From: Liolophura sinensis
Taxonomy: Eukaryota; Mollusca; Polyplacophora; Chitonida; Chitonidae
DNA: 64,000 bases
Assembly (NCBI RefSeq): GCF_032854445.1
Contig: NC_088297.1
Span: forward strand, 7,675,375 to 7,739,374
Direction: 5' to 3'
The position numbers were made by a program, and so were the translations under genes. Below the pieces are notes generated by a model. It was not told the origin of the DNA and searched no databases. It saw only the letters and a list, made by a program, of their open reading frames with translations. Within the stretch, counting starts at the first letter, position 1. Each line of letters starts with the position of its first letter. Of the stretch, positions 12,031 to 24,435 are shown piece by piece.

Positions 12031-12457
12031 TAAAGCATGATGTCCGTCCCTACTTCCATGCTGCTACAGTTAGGTTCCTCCTGTGGACGGACCTTAGTGA
12101 GGTTTCTGATGTCGTCATTAAAGTTAAGAAGGCCAGTCTCTTAAAAAAAATGGCTGCTCTGCTCTGATGACTTGAAACTTCATCACGGCTATCTCCCTGT
12201 TGATATGCGCTTAGACAAGATAGTCAAAAGATTCATCTTCCCCAGGAAAATCTTTGGCACAACGGAGCAACCGTAAGCTGAACGACTGTTACTATACAGC
12301 CAGACTATAACTTAAGTTCGGGAGTTCGAATCCATCTTTTGCTAGCTGGGTTGTTGCTTTACATCAATAGATTCGTGGAATATCATCATCTCTGACTCCT
12401 GTGATACATGTACTGTCTTCGAGTGAGGTTGAGATACATATATTCCCAGGCCTATGG

Positions 12458-12712
12458 GGTCCTCCGTGGCTTAGTGGTTGACAGGCTAGCGCAGCATAAT
12501 GATCCAGAGGTATCTCACCAATGGGATCACTGTGAATTCAAGTCCACCTCATGCCAGCTGGCACTCCAATCGTACCTGGGAAAGTCTGCCAGTAACTTGT
12601 TGATGGTAGTGGGTTCCCTGCGAATCTGTCCGGTTTCCTCCCAATATAATGCTGGCCGCCGTTGTATCACGGCGTAAAAGTCAATCAGATAAATAAATAA
12701 ATAAATAAATTC
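12458..12712 (+). repeat. SINE-A copy
   Basis: Full-length but diverged copy, with head at left and a (AAAT)n tail at 12690-12712. Confidence 0.85.
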
Positions 12713-12837
12713 CTATAAGCTTGTGTTTATTTCGGTGGCCCATCTAAGTGAGATTCAGAGTGCAATATAGCTAATGGGTAAACAAATACCAGTCATACAC
12801 ATCTGTAGTACACAAATACCAATAATGCACTCCTCAC

Positions 12838-12975
12838 TGACCTGCGGACGGTCGTGGGCTTCCCTATGTGCTCTTCCCGCTTTTCTCTTACAATAATGCT
12901 GTCCGCCGTCGTGAAAGTGACATATTCTTGAGTACGGCGTAAAAAAAAAAACAAAAAGCAATCAAATAAATAAAA
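12838..12975 (+). repeat. SINE-A 3' half
   Basis: 5'-truncated copy starting at the CTGCGGACGGTCGTGGG core, with an A-rich interruption before the tail. Confidence 0.8.
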
Positions 12976-13778
12976 CACACCTCACTGTGGACGTGTTAAA
13001 TAAATTAAACACTTTGACTACTCCTCCATGCATGGTACACAAAAATTATGTGGGTGCGTTTTTTTTGCAGCAATATGGGTGTAGGCCCTACCACTCCTAA
13101 ACAGTAGGTTTTAGAGAGTAGGGATTTTAAAGTCTTTAAACATAAACTCTTTTAAACTGAACGCTACATATTTTAAAATGGGGCCCGTTTGAACATTCTG
13201 TGTATAACAGAATCGAGAATTTCACGATAATCGAAAGAAACATTTACCGTCCATCATTTCATTGCATGCATAAATGATCAAATGCAGGGTCGTGCGATTC
13301 AAATGACAAATCATTTGGTCATATACATGGGAAGTAAGATGGCCGCGTCGACCTACATGTAAATGTTAGGGCACAACCGCCTAGGGCAAGACAGCATATA
13401 GGCTCGATTCTATTTTATGTTTGTGAAGTAACTGGCAAATAGCCTCAGTTGGTTTTCATAATGTGCTGATTTGAACATGCGCACACACGCACTTCCTGTA
13501 TAGGATTAAGCTAACCACCGCGAAACAGAGCATGAAACAAGTCTGAAGAAAGAATAGAATGAGTTCACTATACATAACTGATTCTAAATAGAATCGGCCA
13601 TATACCCTGTGTGGCTATAATATATGGTCGATATAGCATGTACCCGTATGCCCGTTTGTTTAGTGGATTACACTGGCGACTGAATAACAACAAATAATAT
13701 TTACACTATCATGTAGAAGGATAAGCCTTATCCCATCAGTGACATATTATGATATGTATGAATTAAATATGAAGTTGA

Positions 13779-14047
13779 GGGCCTCCGTGGCTCAGTTGGT
13801 TAGGGCGTTAGCGCAGCGTAATGACCCAGGAGCCTCTCACCAATGCGGTCGCTGTGAGTTCAAGTTCAGCTCATGCTGGCTCCCTCTCCGGCCGTGCGTG
13901 GGAAGGTCTGCCATCAACCTGCGGATGGTCGTGTGTTTCCCCCGGGCTCTGCCCGGTTTCCTCCCACCATAATGTTGGCCCTCCGTCGTATAAGTGAAAT
14001 ATTCTTGAGTAGGGTGTAAAACACCAATCAAATAAATAAATAAAAAT
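13779..14047 (+). repeat. SINE-A, full length, with target-site duplication
   Basis: Complete copy with tRNA-like A and B boxes and (AAAT)n tail. Flanking AAATATGAAGTT on the left and AAATATGATGTT on the right form a 12-bp target-site duplication with one mismatch. Confidence 0.92.
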
Positions 14048-14199
14048 AAATATGATGTTCATTGGAAACCAGCTACCAGTTACATGTACCATCAGCCGGC
14101 TACTTTCGTAAGTAAATGGGTAAGGTAAGTGTAGACTTAGACCAAATTTAAGTCCTTATACATACATTTAACTCTCTAGAGTACATGTAGCAGGTCTTA

Positions 14200-14231
14200 C
14201 CCCCCCCCCCCCCCCACACACACACACATCC
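14200..14231. repeat. poly(C)/(CA)n tract
   Basis: About 17 C followed by CA repeats; simple sequence. Confidence 0.95.
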
Positions 14232-14349
14232 ACACCCCAATGTAAAGAAAAATAAAATAATAAAGCCTATAGCTAGTAGTTGAAGTGTACCATTGCAATA
14301 ACAATGTTGAAACGCCAATATTATAATGGTATGTATGCATGCTTAGGGT

Positions 14350-14692
14350 TTTATGTCGTTCTTAGTAATTCTTTATTCATATAACCACGAAGAGTCATTA
14401 GGTGCATGGACATTTCATGTGTCGGCAAGTGCCACCGAATTATCATGCAGAAGAGAAGACACCAGACATGACACCCCACCCAGTCACACTATACTGACAC
14501 CGGGCCAACCAGTTCAGTTTCCGTGCTCTAACCTCTCAGTGCTCTAACCTCTCAGTGCTCTAACCTCTCAGTGCTAACTGCCAAGCGAGGGAGCAGCAAG
14601 TGTAAGTTATAAAGTCTTCATTAGGCCTATGGCCCCGATCCCGAGTCTACCGGCTTCGAGGAGGACGCTTTAACCATTAGGCCACCGAAGGG
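14350..14692 (-). repeat. SINE-C copy with internal triplication
   Basis: A third SINE-like family. The right end holds a reverse tRNA-like head (GGACGCTTTAACCATTAGGCC) and the left end the terminus with ATATAACCACGAAGAGTCAT. Inside, the 16-bp unit TGCTCTAACCTCTCAG is repeated three times. Relatives lie at 29720-29905 and 47815-48030. Confidence 0.65.
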
Positions 14693-14998
14693 GTCAAATA
14701 TTATAATGGTAGAGTGTCGCCCAATTCTTTAATAAACGTACAGGCAAATATAGTTCTAACATTCACTAGAGTCTGAATGTGATTGTTTAAAACGTTTAAA
14801 TATCATGACCATTCGATGTACAGCTGGCCTATGGGCCCTATATAGCATGCTTGTTTATTAAAAACTAAGTATTCTAAAGTTATTAACGGCCGGCTATATC
14901 CTGACGAGCAGGTTTAAAAGGATTAAAGCCGCTGCGTACATGTAATTCTTTGGCAATATACCCATATTCGCTAATATCAAGTTTTCTATATTTGCCGG

Positions 14999-15236
14999 GG
15001 CCTCCGTGGCTCAGTAGCGCAGCGTAATGACCCAGGAGCCTCTCAGCAATGCGCTCGCTGTGAGTTCAAGTCCAGCTTATGCTGGTTTCCTTTCCGGCCG
15101 TACGTGGGAAGGTCTGCCAGCAACCTGCGGATGGGTAAACAGGTATCATAAATTATGGGTGCTCGGTTTCCACCCACCGTAATGTAAAATATTCTTGAGT
15201 ACGGCGTAAAACACTAATCAAACAAATAAATAAATA
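14999..15236 (+). repeat. SINE-A copy with small internal deletions
   Basis: The head lacks the TTGGTTAGCGCGC segment, and part of the core is replaced by AAACAGGTATCATAAATTAT. The (AAAT)n tail is present. Confidence 0.85.
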
Positions 15237-15666
15237 TTTTCCCAGAATACTCGTAAGCCTACCGGTAGCTCAAATTATTGATTTTCGGTAAATGTGTCAG
15301 ACTCATACCTGTACATATATCATTAACCACTGTTTTTAAAATGATACTAAAGCTTTAAAAAGTCATAATACGACCCGATTTATACATTTTAGAACGTTTA
15401 TTACCCATTGTGAACTGCAATAGATGCACTGCCGAAGCTGATAAAAACAAAAATGCGGTCAGATATGGGTTGATCATTTTCTTTGTTAAAAATCACCTGT
15501 ATAATCTCTGTAACAGTAATTAACTGAAAATCCTATTTTTCCAGATTCCTTTTTTGTATTATTATCCTTACGGTTTTGTTAATTGTAGAACAGTTACAAC
15601 AGCGTTTGTTACCACCAAGCAGCATGCAGCACTGTACATGCAGTAGGCTACACTCACACCCGAATA

Positions 15667-15791
15667 ATGACTGCTCCCATGATAATGACATTTATACTTC
15701 CGGTTGGAAGACAACAACAGAGTTCGGAAAACTTTCTGAGATGGTTGAAGTCGGATAAATCTGCAGGAGATAACAACGAGAGGCGTCTAAA
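15667..15791 (+). CDS. Possible small 5' exon (unassigned)
   Basis: A short open frame from ATG at 15667 (MTAPMIMTF to NFLRWLKSDKSAG to ERRLN) runs into a strong donor G/GTAAGT at about 15792. If spliced to the leader exon at 18236, the frame closes after a few codons, so it could only be a 5'UTR exon with an upstream open frame for the gene starting at 18260, or part of another transcript. No family recognised; weak evidence. Confidence 0.2.
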
Positions 15792-16855
15792 TGGTAAGTT
15801 TACACGATTCCAGATCAAGGATTATCCAAAGGTTACTAAATGCTGCAGAGCAGGCCGACCATAGTCTTTTTCAGGTCAATTGAGTCGAAGTTCATTTCGT
15901 TAAACTTTTTCAATGAGTTGAACGGCACGTGAAAGGTTGCGCATAAATGTGTTATATGCATCATTACAGCCAACATTGAAAATATTTTTATATAGCCTGT
16001 AAACCCGTAAGTTACAATGGAGGTGGTGAATTGAGCTCCACGAAGAATTGTTGATGTTGTACAGTGGGTTTTACTTATATACTGACTACTAACGACGTAT
16101 ATATGACTATATGCGAAGAGTGACCTCCCTTTGACCACGTTTCTCACGCCCTAGAATTTTAACATAATTCACCGGCTCATACACGTGTACATGTGCATGT
16201 ATAAAGGTAGCACAATACGATATGATAGCTTGTTCTGGCTTCTAGCTAGGTCTTTTCAAAAGTTGTCTAGATTGGTCTGCATGTTCATCACTGAATGATG
16301 ATTACTCAGTGGTCATAAATGTGTAGCGGTACATGTCAAAACTGACCAGAATGGATCAAGTACCGTTACACACATAAATCAACCTCAGACTTAACATGGC
16401 TAGCTCTTTGGCATCGAGGCAAATGAACAAATTCTAATGAATCTTTCTGTCACTGTAAGTGGAAGGTATGCACTTATTTTAGCTAATACCAAACCTCTGT
16501 TTAATTGCCCTGAGACTTTATACAAAATCTATACTCTTGATACCTTCTAACTTGGAACTCAAGATAAAGGGAAGTACTGGTCCACTTGTAACAGATTACT
16601 TATGACTGACTGGGCAGAGTGCTTAACGAAACTGTGTCTTCAGTACTACGGTGTGCATGTATATTTTTTTCACGCAGCACAATGCATATGTGCGACTATC
16701 CTTCATAAGGGAATACCATAGAACTGTTATGATCTGACTGCAAAACATTGACAGTGGCATTTAACAGCATGCAAAAATAAGCAAACATTAAGCATAATTA
16801 TTACTTTCATGTATTAGGAACTAAATATGTACGTTATGATAATGCTGTAGAATAT

Positions 16856-17010
16856 ATAAGCCACTAGTATAACAGATGAAGAGTCTATAAGCCACTAGTA
16901 TAATGGATGTAGAGTCTGTAAGCCACTAGTATAACGGATGTAGAGTCTATAAGCCACTAGTATAACAGATGAAGAGTCTATAAGCCACTAGTATAACGAA
17001 TGTAGAGTCC
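16856..17010. repeat. Minisatellite, unit about 31 bp, five copies
   Basis: Units read TATAAGCCACTAGTATAAC then a variable GGATGTAGAGTC or AGATGAAGAGTC. Confidence 0.92.
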
Positions 17011-17317
17011 GTGTAGAGGAAAATGACTGGGGGAGCAGGTTGTGGCTGATAATTTCTCATGCTTGTGTTTCAATCTTGAGGTGGCTCCAGTCGTTTAATG
17101 TTATTGTTCATTTGAAGACCGTTTATTTTGACCAATATCATGTGAAAATGTGTACGTCACACATGGGAAAGTTCAACAGTCACTTGACATAGGTTGGTTG
17201 TTTACTGTGGGTTACCTTCACTTATAAAACAGATTGCAGTCATTATTCTTTAGTACAGCATTAAAAGAAATAACAATAAATAAGTTATTCATGAAGTGGG
17301 ATGGAAACAGACCTAAA

Positions 17318-17494
17318 AGGCCACAATTCCTCTCAGGCCGCAAATGGGAAGGTCTGTCAGCAACCTGCAAATGATCCTGGGTTTCTCTGCGCAATTTCCT
17401 CCCACCATAATGCTGGCTGTCGTTGCATAACTGAAATATTCTTGGGTACGGCGTGAAACACAAATCAAATAATTAGATAAATAAATACATAAAT
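17318..17494 (+). repeat. SINE-A 3' half
   Basis: 5'-truncated, diverged copy ending in AAATAAATACATAAA. Confidence 0.8.
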
Positions 17495-17760
17495 GGCCAC
17501 AACCATTTTGTGTCCTGCGTTCTTGGTGACTCAATAAATCAGTTTTTAATCTGGAATTCTTCAGAGGCTGTGGGATGCGCCATGTCAAAGCAACAGAAAA
17601 CACGATTTCACATCATCGTATCATGTGCACATTTGGTTGAAGGGCAATCTAGGCTTCAGGTGATTTAAGCGGAAACAGCTCTGCATTCTCCAGTTATAGT
17701 GATTAAATGTGATACCATAGCGAAGCATTCTAAGTATGTTACTTGGCTTACTCTCACTAG

Positions 17761-18035
17761 GGGCCTCCGTGGCTCACTTGGTTAGCGCGCTAGCACAGCG
17801 TAATGACCTAAGAGTCTCTCACCAACGCGGTCGCTGTGAGTTCAAGCCCAGCTCATGCTGGCTTCCTCTCCGGCCGTACATGGGAAGGTTTGTCAGCAAC
17901 CTGCGGGTGGTCGTGGGTTTCCCCCGGGCTGTGCCCGGTTTACTCCTACCATAATGCTGGCTGGCTGCCATAGTATAAGTGAAATATTCTTGAGTACGGC
18001 ATAAAACACCAATCAAATAAATAAATAATAAATAA
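17761..18035 (+). repeat. SINE-A, full-length reference copy with perfect target-site duplication
   Basis: SINE-A is a tRNA-derived element of about 260 bp: head GGCCTCCGTGGCTCA to TTAGCGCGCTAGC, a B-box-like GAGTTCAAGCCC, a central GGAAGGT(C/T)TG...CCTGCGG core, a conserved GTGAAATATTCTTGAGTACG block and a (AAAT)n tail. Here it is flanked by the identical 13-mer CTTACTCTCACTA (17747-17759 and 18036-18048), the hallmark of LINE-mediated retrotransposition. At least fifteen full or partial copies are in this window. Confidence 0.95.
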
Positions 18036-18235
18036 CTTACTCTCACTATTTAAGACCACAAAGACATAGTGATTCTTTCTAAACTTCATGTGGGATAAAT
18101 TTATCCATGCGAATACTTGTAGGCGTATTCATTAAACCTTCATTAACAAAACAATAAAGAACAAACAAAGTCACAGCTCTGTACTACTGTAGGATGTGAT
18201 ATTATTTCGTAAAATCAAAACATTTTGTTTGCAGA

Positions 18236-18425
18236 TCTCATGGGAACTTAGCTGAAGTAATGTACATTGTACCATGCACAATGGGCACCTCACTGGAAGC
18301 TGTTCAGGTCAAATTTGCCTCCATCATTGAAGATCTGAGCGGATGTCCCCACACACTGTCACAGTTTGTTGTCTGGGTTGATCTCTGTGTGGCAGAGTAC
18401 AAGTCGAATGGCTTCATTTATCTGA
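18236..18425 (+). CDS. Plus-strand gene, exon 1 (leader plus N-terminal module)
   Basis: Acceptor TTTGTTTGCAG just before 18236 suggests a non-coding 5' exon further upstream. I chose ATG at 18260 because it gives exactly the same coding length (166 nt) as exon 1 of the minus-strand paralog; the in-frame ATG at 18281 is an alternative. The module reads AVQVKFASIIEDLSG, then LSQFVVWVDL and AEYKSNG; the paralog has TVQYKFATIIGELCG, LSQFAVWLDL and SEYKLKG. Donor A/GTAAGT, phase 1. I recognise no named domain. Confidence 0.82.
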
Positions 18426-21400
18426 GTAAGTAATAGTTGCTGGCTATTAAAGTGAAACATTTGACATTTTGACTCGTACAAAGAGATGCAAAAAACACCT
18501 ACATATACGTGTAGAATTGCACTTGGGATTTCAATAAACATTGCAGCTGTTATTTTTGTGCCATATCATTTTTCACTACTAACCAATCAGGATTGTTTTC
18601 CTAATTTGATGTAATTCATGTGGAGCATTATATAACAGATGCCAGATTTTGTGTTCTGGACAAAGGATCAGATGGCAGTCTTAGAGCTGAGGCCTGTAGC
18701 CCATATTTACTACATCTGCTGAAAGAGCTAACACATGTGATACAGACGGCTAATTAACATAATGCATGCATAGTGACCATTGGAAAAGATTGTATCATCG
18801 CAGGCCGTAACATCTTGTTGTTGTAATTTATTGTGAATGAAGGAAGTGGTAAGGTAAATACGAGCCAAATTTTACAAAATTCTTGGACAAAGATGGGGCT
18901 GTAAGTAAGGGAGGGATTATTATTTACTTTTGGATGATTGGTGATGCCAGTTTTTGCTGAAGTAATTCTTGTTTCGTTGGACGTGCAACCAATGAAAATT
19001 TGTACTCAGAATCGATAGATTTGAATGGTTTTACAGAGAGTATATCAGACTTAAGTCAGACTTTGTGTTAACATGTGGTATAATTCCTCAACTTACATTT
19101 GAACTTAAATTCTAATTTTCATTTTTGTCTTGAAAAAAATTGAGAAATTGTGTTAAGTATTAATATAAAATTTTTTTTACTGCAAGCCACAATTTTAGGG
19201 CACTATTAAACTGTTTTGAAGCCAAGACAAAGTCTGGCATGAAGCTTAAGACACATTTGTGATCTTGGTGACTGGTGTTTCAATTAAGAGCAAATATATA
19301 CAGAAATGAAACAACAGCTTAAAGATGTTGGCTATGTTGGTCAGCTGCTCAAATCCATCTCCTTGTCATATCCTTTATGTGAAATACCTCATATATAGGG
19401 TGTGGCTTCTTCCATTTTAGGCTCTGACTTCTCCCAGTTTATGCTCTTGCTTCTCCCGATTCATGCTCTGGCTTCTCCCAATTTATGCTCTGGCTTCTCC
19501 CAGTTTATGCTCTGGCTTCTCCCAATTTATGCTCTGGCTTCTTCCAGTTTATGCTCTGGCTTCTCCCAATTTATGCTTTCATCTCCTTCATAAACATGTA
19601 CGATTAACATGTGGCTTGAGTAGTAATGGGAGTGAAAGTAAAAGTGGTGGTGTTCTTAACAAATGATGCTTCTAGCATATTGATGTCTAATTCCCACTGT
19701 TGATATCATTCCCACTTTTGACATCATTCTCACTATATGCATCTGACATCGTGCGGGATGTTGACATCATTCCCACTATTGACATCTGACATTCTCACTG
19801 CTGACATCATCCCCATTGTATACATCTGACATTCTCACTGTTGACATCACCCCCATTGTATACATCTGACATTCTCACTGTTGACATCATCCCCACTGTA
19901 TACATTTGACATTCTCACTGTTGACATCATCCCTGCTGTATACATCTGATATCGTCACTGCTGACATCATCTCCACTGTATACATCTGACATTCTCACTG
20001 TTGACATCATCCCCACTGTATACATCTGACATGCTCACTGTTGACATCATCCCTGCTGTATACATCTGATATCGTCACTGCTGACATCATCTCCACTGTA
20101 TACATCTGACATTCTCACTGTTGACATCATCCCCACTGTATACATCTGACATGCTCACTGTTGACACCATCCCCATTGTATACATCTGACATTCTTACTG
20201 TTGACATCATCCCCACTGTATACATTTGACATTCTCACTGTTGACATCATCCCTGCTGTATACATCTGATATCGTCACTGCTGACATCATCTCCACTGTA
20301 TACATCTGACATTCTCACTGTTGACATCATCCTCACTGTATACATCTGACATGCTCACTGTTGACATCACCCCCATTGTATACATCTGACATTCTCTCTG
20401 TTGACATCATTCCCACTGTACACACCTGACATTCTCACTGCTGACATCATTCTCACTGTACACATCTGACATTCTCACTGCTGACATCATTCTCACTGTA
20501 CACATCTGACATTCTCACTGCTGTCATCATTCTCTCTGTTGACATTGTTTCCACATTGCCACAGCATTGCTGACACTGTTTAGAGGACTTGATTTCCACA
20601 TCTATGGCATACACATTGTGGTCACAATATGTGAGTCACAATTGGGGAATTTCAGGAGTTACTTTGCCTAAGCTTAGTGAGTTTCCCCAACTACACAGAC
20701 TACTGGATTAAAGTTGATATATCATTATAAATAAATAAAAGCTCATAGATAAGCCTAATGTAAAGATGTCAGTTTCTCATAATGCCAAATTTTCAGGGTG
20801 TGTGATTTTCATTCATTTTACCTCTTTACAGTATATCTCTTGGTCGCAGTTTATGATATTTTCTTACGTGTGTGCCTGTAAGTTACAAAAGCTTAAATGT
20901 GATTTGGATGGAATAAATGTTTAATGTCTGTCATTTGTAAATGACATAAGGTTTCACCTAAAAATGTGCATTTTTAAAGGAAACTAAATGTAATAGCTAG
21001 AATATTACTTAGACTTGTTTAGTAGGATACATGTATCTTTGTACCTTACAAACAGACCTTTGTCAGAGGCAGTGACAATATGACATCCTAGTCATGAGTG
21101 AAATTTCAGGTATATTTACCACATTTATCATCGTTAGTTAGATTGATCATCTACCCCCTGTATGATTTCACTTTTTCAGATTGCTCTGGCAAGAAGCCAG
21201 AACCATCCTGGCTAGACGGGCTGAAAGAGGAAGTTGTGGACACCGATGAAGACACCAGTATTAATAAGCACCATTTTACAGACACCAGTATTAATAAGCA
21301 CCATTTTACAGACACCAAAGGCTCTCATAATACCAACACCAACAGAAAACACAGACACCATCACAGCATACTGACTGACAGTGTCACCAGCCTCTGTAAC

Positions 21401-23939
21401 AGCATTGTGAAGATAAAAACAAGGAAACAAGTTGTCAATGCTGATACCAACAATGACACCATATGTTGTGATCACACCAAAAGCCATAATGAGACAAACA
21501 GCATCACTGAAACCAGACTTTCTGAAACCATAACCAGTAACAGAAATAGGGCTGAAGCTCAGAAGAGAGCCATGACTGCTGTAACCTGCCGGAATGCTGG
21601 TCAGAAGGTAGCAGGTGCTTCTACATCAATCTCTGACCATATCTATGCTATGGGAGTGGATTTACAAAGGAAACAGAAAAGTACATTAGACAGGAATTCA
21701 AGGATAATACCCACAAGTGCCAAAGCTGTTGGTGGCAAGTCACATACAGAAACAATCTCTGTATCTGAAAACAGGTCTCAGGGAGTCTACCCGGTTGGCT
21801 TGATACAAGTGTCCACACTTGGTGGACGTGATGCCAATTTAGGGAGGCAAAACAGTGAAAACATCCAAGATGAGGAGGAAGAATTTTTAGAGACTGTTCC
21901 AAACCCTTTGAGTGGGGTGAGCAAAGACAAAGACTATGGTGCTGAAAACTTGATTATGGGGGAATCTTCAATGGATGTGTCCCCGCCCGTTATGGGACAA
22001 GAGGGTGGGCGGAACAGTCCTCTGTGTGGCCCTCATCTACACAGTCACTTGGTGCCCACACAGGTGTCTAGTGCTAATAGGACACCCATTATCAAAACTG
22101 AAAGTGAAAGTTCTTTGCTGGAGTCAGACTACTGCAATAATAACACTGGTGAGTTCTGTCAAACGTGGAGGGCTGTTTCAGGGTCAGAAATACCTTACAT
22201 TAGGAGATGTGTACTTGACGTCACATGTACCTGTCGTATGGAGGGAGAGGAAGTGGTTAAATGTACATGTATGATATGGCTAGCTAGGGGGAACTCACTG
22301 GGCAAGTCTCCACTAGAGTTGATCACACATTAGCTGTTTGGTCACTGACCACTGATAGCACAGGCTTGACTCCAACTTGCACTTGTTTGAATTTAAGTTT
22401 TAAAGTTTCTTAAATACAAGGAGAAGATTTAAATGTACGTGTATTGTCAACCATAGGCTGTACAGTTTTCGTCCTCAACTGTAAGTGACAGACCCAGTCC
22501 ATACATTTAAGTGAATAAGCTCAAATCATAATTTCTCTACAATAATGCGAAACTCAGGTTCTAGATGATTCAAGGCTATGTCCACTGAATAGTGTACAAC
22601 ATTGCCTCATAGCTCCCGTTCTTAATAATAGATGTCAAATGCAATGGTAAACCTGTACACTCCTATCTGTTATTTGTTAGTTCTTCTTTGCTTGACGAAT
22701 TTTTTACATATGTACTTCATCAACAATTCATCAAATTGATTTCTGGACCATACATGTACCTGGAAAGGTCTGGCAGCAACCTGGCAGTAACCTCAGGTTC
22801 TGCTTGATGTCTTCAGGCTGGGTGTCATCTTATAAGTGAAATATTCTTTAACACGGTCAAAAGCAACAATCAAACAAAGAAGTAAGAATGATCATTGTAC
22901 TATTTTGTCAAATTTGTGCATGCAGTGATCAAAAGATTGTGGGGAAGGTCTGCCAGCAACCTGCGGATGGCCGTGGGTTTCCTCCAGGCTCTGCCTGGTT
23001 TCCACCCACCATAATGCTGGCGGCCGTCGCATAAGTGAAATATTCTTGAGTACGGCGTAAAACAACAATCAAAAAAAAAAAAAGATTGTGTGAACTAAAC
23101 TGCTCAGGATGATGAATTTCCTCACAATCAAAGCTTGATTATTAAGATAAAATTGACTAGGCAGAGGGGAAGTTTACTTGTCTGAGAGACAGTAGATTGG
23201 TTGTTTGAGTGACTGAAGAGTGTCTTTAACGTAAAAATGGAATTACCTGATAACTGAGTACATGTGTACTTAAGTTATTTGAGGAGGTAAAGAGTAAACC
23301 CGACTTAAATAAGTATGATATTCAATTAGTGTGCAATATATATGTATATATAAATCTACCATACACAACCATATTCTTTCAGTAGAGGTTGTCTGCACGC
23401 CACGGTTTCAAGTTGCTTTTTGTTCAAGTCTTTCCATTCCTTCTCTGCCTGTTTCAGGAGATGACGCCTATCCCGGCTGTGTGGTATTAGAAATCAGCGA
23501 TGCCGGAGAGTTATCTACCCCTGTCAAGACTCAGCCTGCAGATGACTACTGGTCATCGTACGGCACGTGCATCCCAGGCCCAGTCAAGAAGGCCCGTACA
23601 AACGTGGGCAACATGCATCGCTGGCTTCAGCAGGACCAAAACGAACTACGTCAAATCGAAGAGATTCCGCCTGAAGAACTAGATCCGTATTTAACAGCAT
23701 TCCTCAGGCTAGTCCGGCGGAAGGACGGCAGAGACTATGATCCAAACTCCTTCAAGGACGTTCGCGGCAGTATTCAGCGGTATCTTCAGGACCATGGCTA
23801 CCCTTACTCCATTGTCAGATCACCGTTATTTTACAACAGCCAAAGAGCCTACTACAGAAAAAAGGAGCAACTGAGACATTCACTATTCCTGAAGAACAGG
23901 AAAGCCGACACAGATTTAAACTACATTAGCTTCCAGTAA
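18260..23939 (+). CDS. Nuclear-factor-like protein with Crypton-type core-binding domain (three coding exons)
   Basis: Exons 18260-18425, 21180-22148 and 23458-23939. Both introns are phase 1, GT-AG, and the total is 1617 nt (538 aa plus stop). Layout: N-terminal module (residues 1-55), DCSGKKPEPSWLDGLKEE junction, long polar Thr/Ser/Asn-rich linker with VYPVGL and a SUMO-type site (IKTE), then a C-terminal domain with RQIEEIPPEELDPYLTAFL and SIQRYLQDHGYPYSIV. That last pattern is the SAM-like core-binding domain known from Crypton tyrosine recombinases and host proteins such as KIAA1958. The catalytic domain is absent. Inference: a DNA-binding or adaptor protein in the nucleus. It is a paralog of the minus-strand gene at 31311-59870 and converges on it. 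No transcript evidence is available here. Confidence 0.85.
19401..19582. repeat. Minisatellite, unit 21 bp, about 8 copies
   Basis: Units read GCTTCTCCCAATTTATGCTCT with C/T and A/G variants. The unit length is a multiple of three, which explains the open frames through it. It lies in intron 1 of the plus-strand gene. Confidence 0.93.
19690..20545. repeat. Minisatellite, unit 40 bp, about 21 copies, with higher-order pattern
   Basis: Units read TGACATTCTCACTGTTGACA then TCATCCCCACTGTATACATC. A variant pair (CCCTGCTGTATACATCTGAT followed by ATCGTCACTGCTGACATCAT) recurs at about 19931, 20051 and 20251, spacings of 120 and 200 bp (three and five units). It fills much of intron 1. Confidence 0.93.
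21180..22148 (+). CDS. Plus-strand gene, exon 2 (linker exon)
   Basis: Acceptor CACTTTTTCAG/AT and donor ACTG/GTGAGT, both phase 1, with 322 whole codons. It starts DCSGKKPEPSWLDGLKEE, matching DCSGLKPDPDWLQGLKD in the minus-strand paralog, and shares VYPVGL. The rest is low-complexity, rich in Thr, Asn, Ser and His, with an acidic run (DEEEEFLE) and a SUMO consensus IKTE near the end, and is presumably disordered. The frame stays open past the donor to 22333, so an unspliced transcript would encode a truncated protein. Confidence 0.85.
21251..21310. repeat. In-frame 30-bp tandem duplication in exon 2
   Basis: Two identical 30-mers (GACACCAGTATTAATAAGCA...) encode DTSINKHHFT twice. Identity suggests a recent duplication or polymorphic copy number. 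Confidence 0.95.
22745..23085 (+). repeat. Two SINE-A 3' halves
   Basis: A strongly decayed copy (about 22745-22880) and a better one (22943-23085, ending in an A tract) in intron 2 of the plus-strand gene. Confidence 0.75.
23458..23939 (+). CDS. Plus-strand gene, exon 3 (core-binding domain, stop)
   Basis: Acceptor CTGCCTGTTTCAG/GA, phase 1, then 159 codons and TAA. The domain covers roughly exon residues 45-145: a helix around NVGNMHRWLQQ, RQIEEIPPEELDPYLTAFL, KDGRDYDPNSF, RGSIQRYLQDHGYPYSIV and SPLF. After it only about 30 basic residues remain. Among the minus-strand terminal exons it looks closest to A and B (shared (R/Q)SPLF or RSPAF ending). An upstream ATG at 23331 lies in the intron. 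Confidence 0.9.
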
Positions 23940-24435
23940 TGATGCGTACCCTGGCACTTCTCTTAATCAAGGCATATTTCTAAGTCACCATGTTTGTGAA
24001 CTGACGTCGTATTTTGTTATAAATTTCATATATTTATCCATAGCTTTAATGTGTTTTTTTTTACTGACAAATATATCTTGATCATTTCTGTATATGTTAT
24101 TTTTCTGTTTTGTGTACTCTGATAAAAAAAATGCACTGTTGCACATGACATATTTTTTTCATAGGTAATCAGGTATAGTTCAGGCCAGTAGACCTTTCTA
24201 AACTGCCCGTGAAGAAAACTCTCTCTTTAACATATTCATTCATTTGACTGATTGGGGCTTAACAGCATACTCAAGATATTTGGAACAGTATGGTGGGGTT
24301 TGAGGGTGGGGGTGGTAGGTACCTGAATACCCAGGGAAAGTGACCGAACTTTGACAGGCTTTAGAGGACTATAGATGCTATACAAATATTCACACCATGA
24401 GACAAGTGTGTTGGCAAACCTTACCAACACTAATG

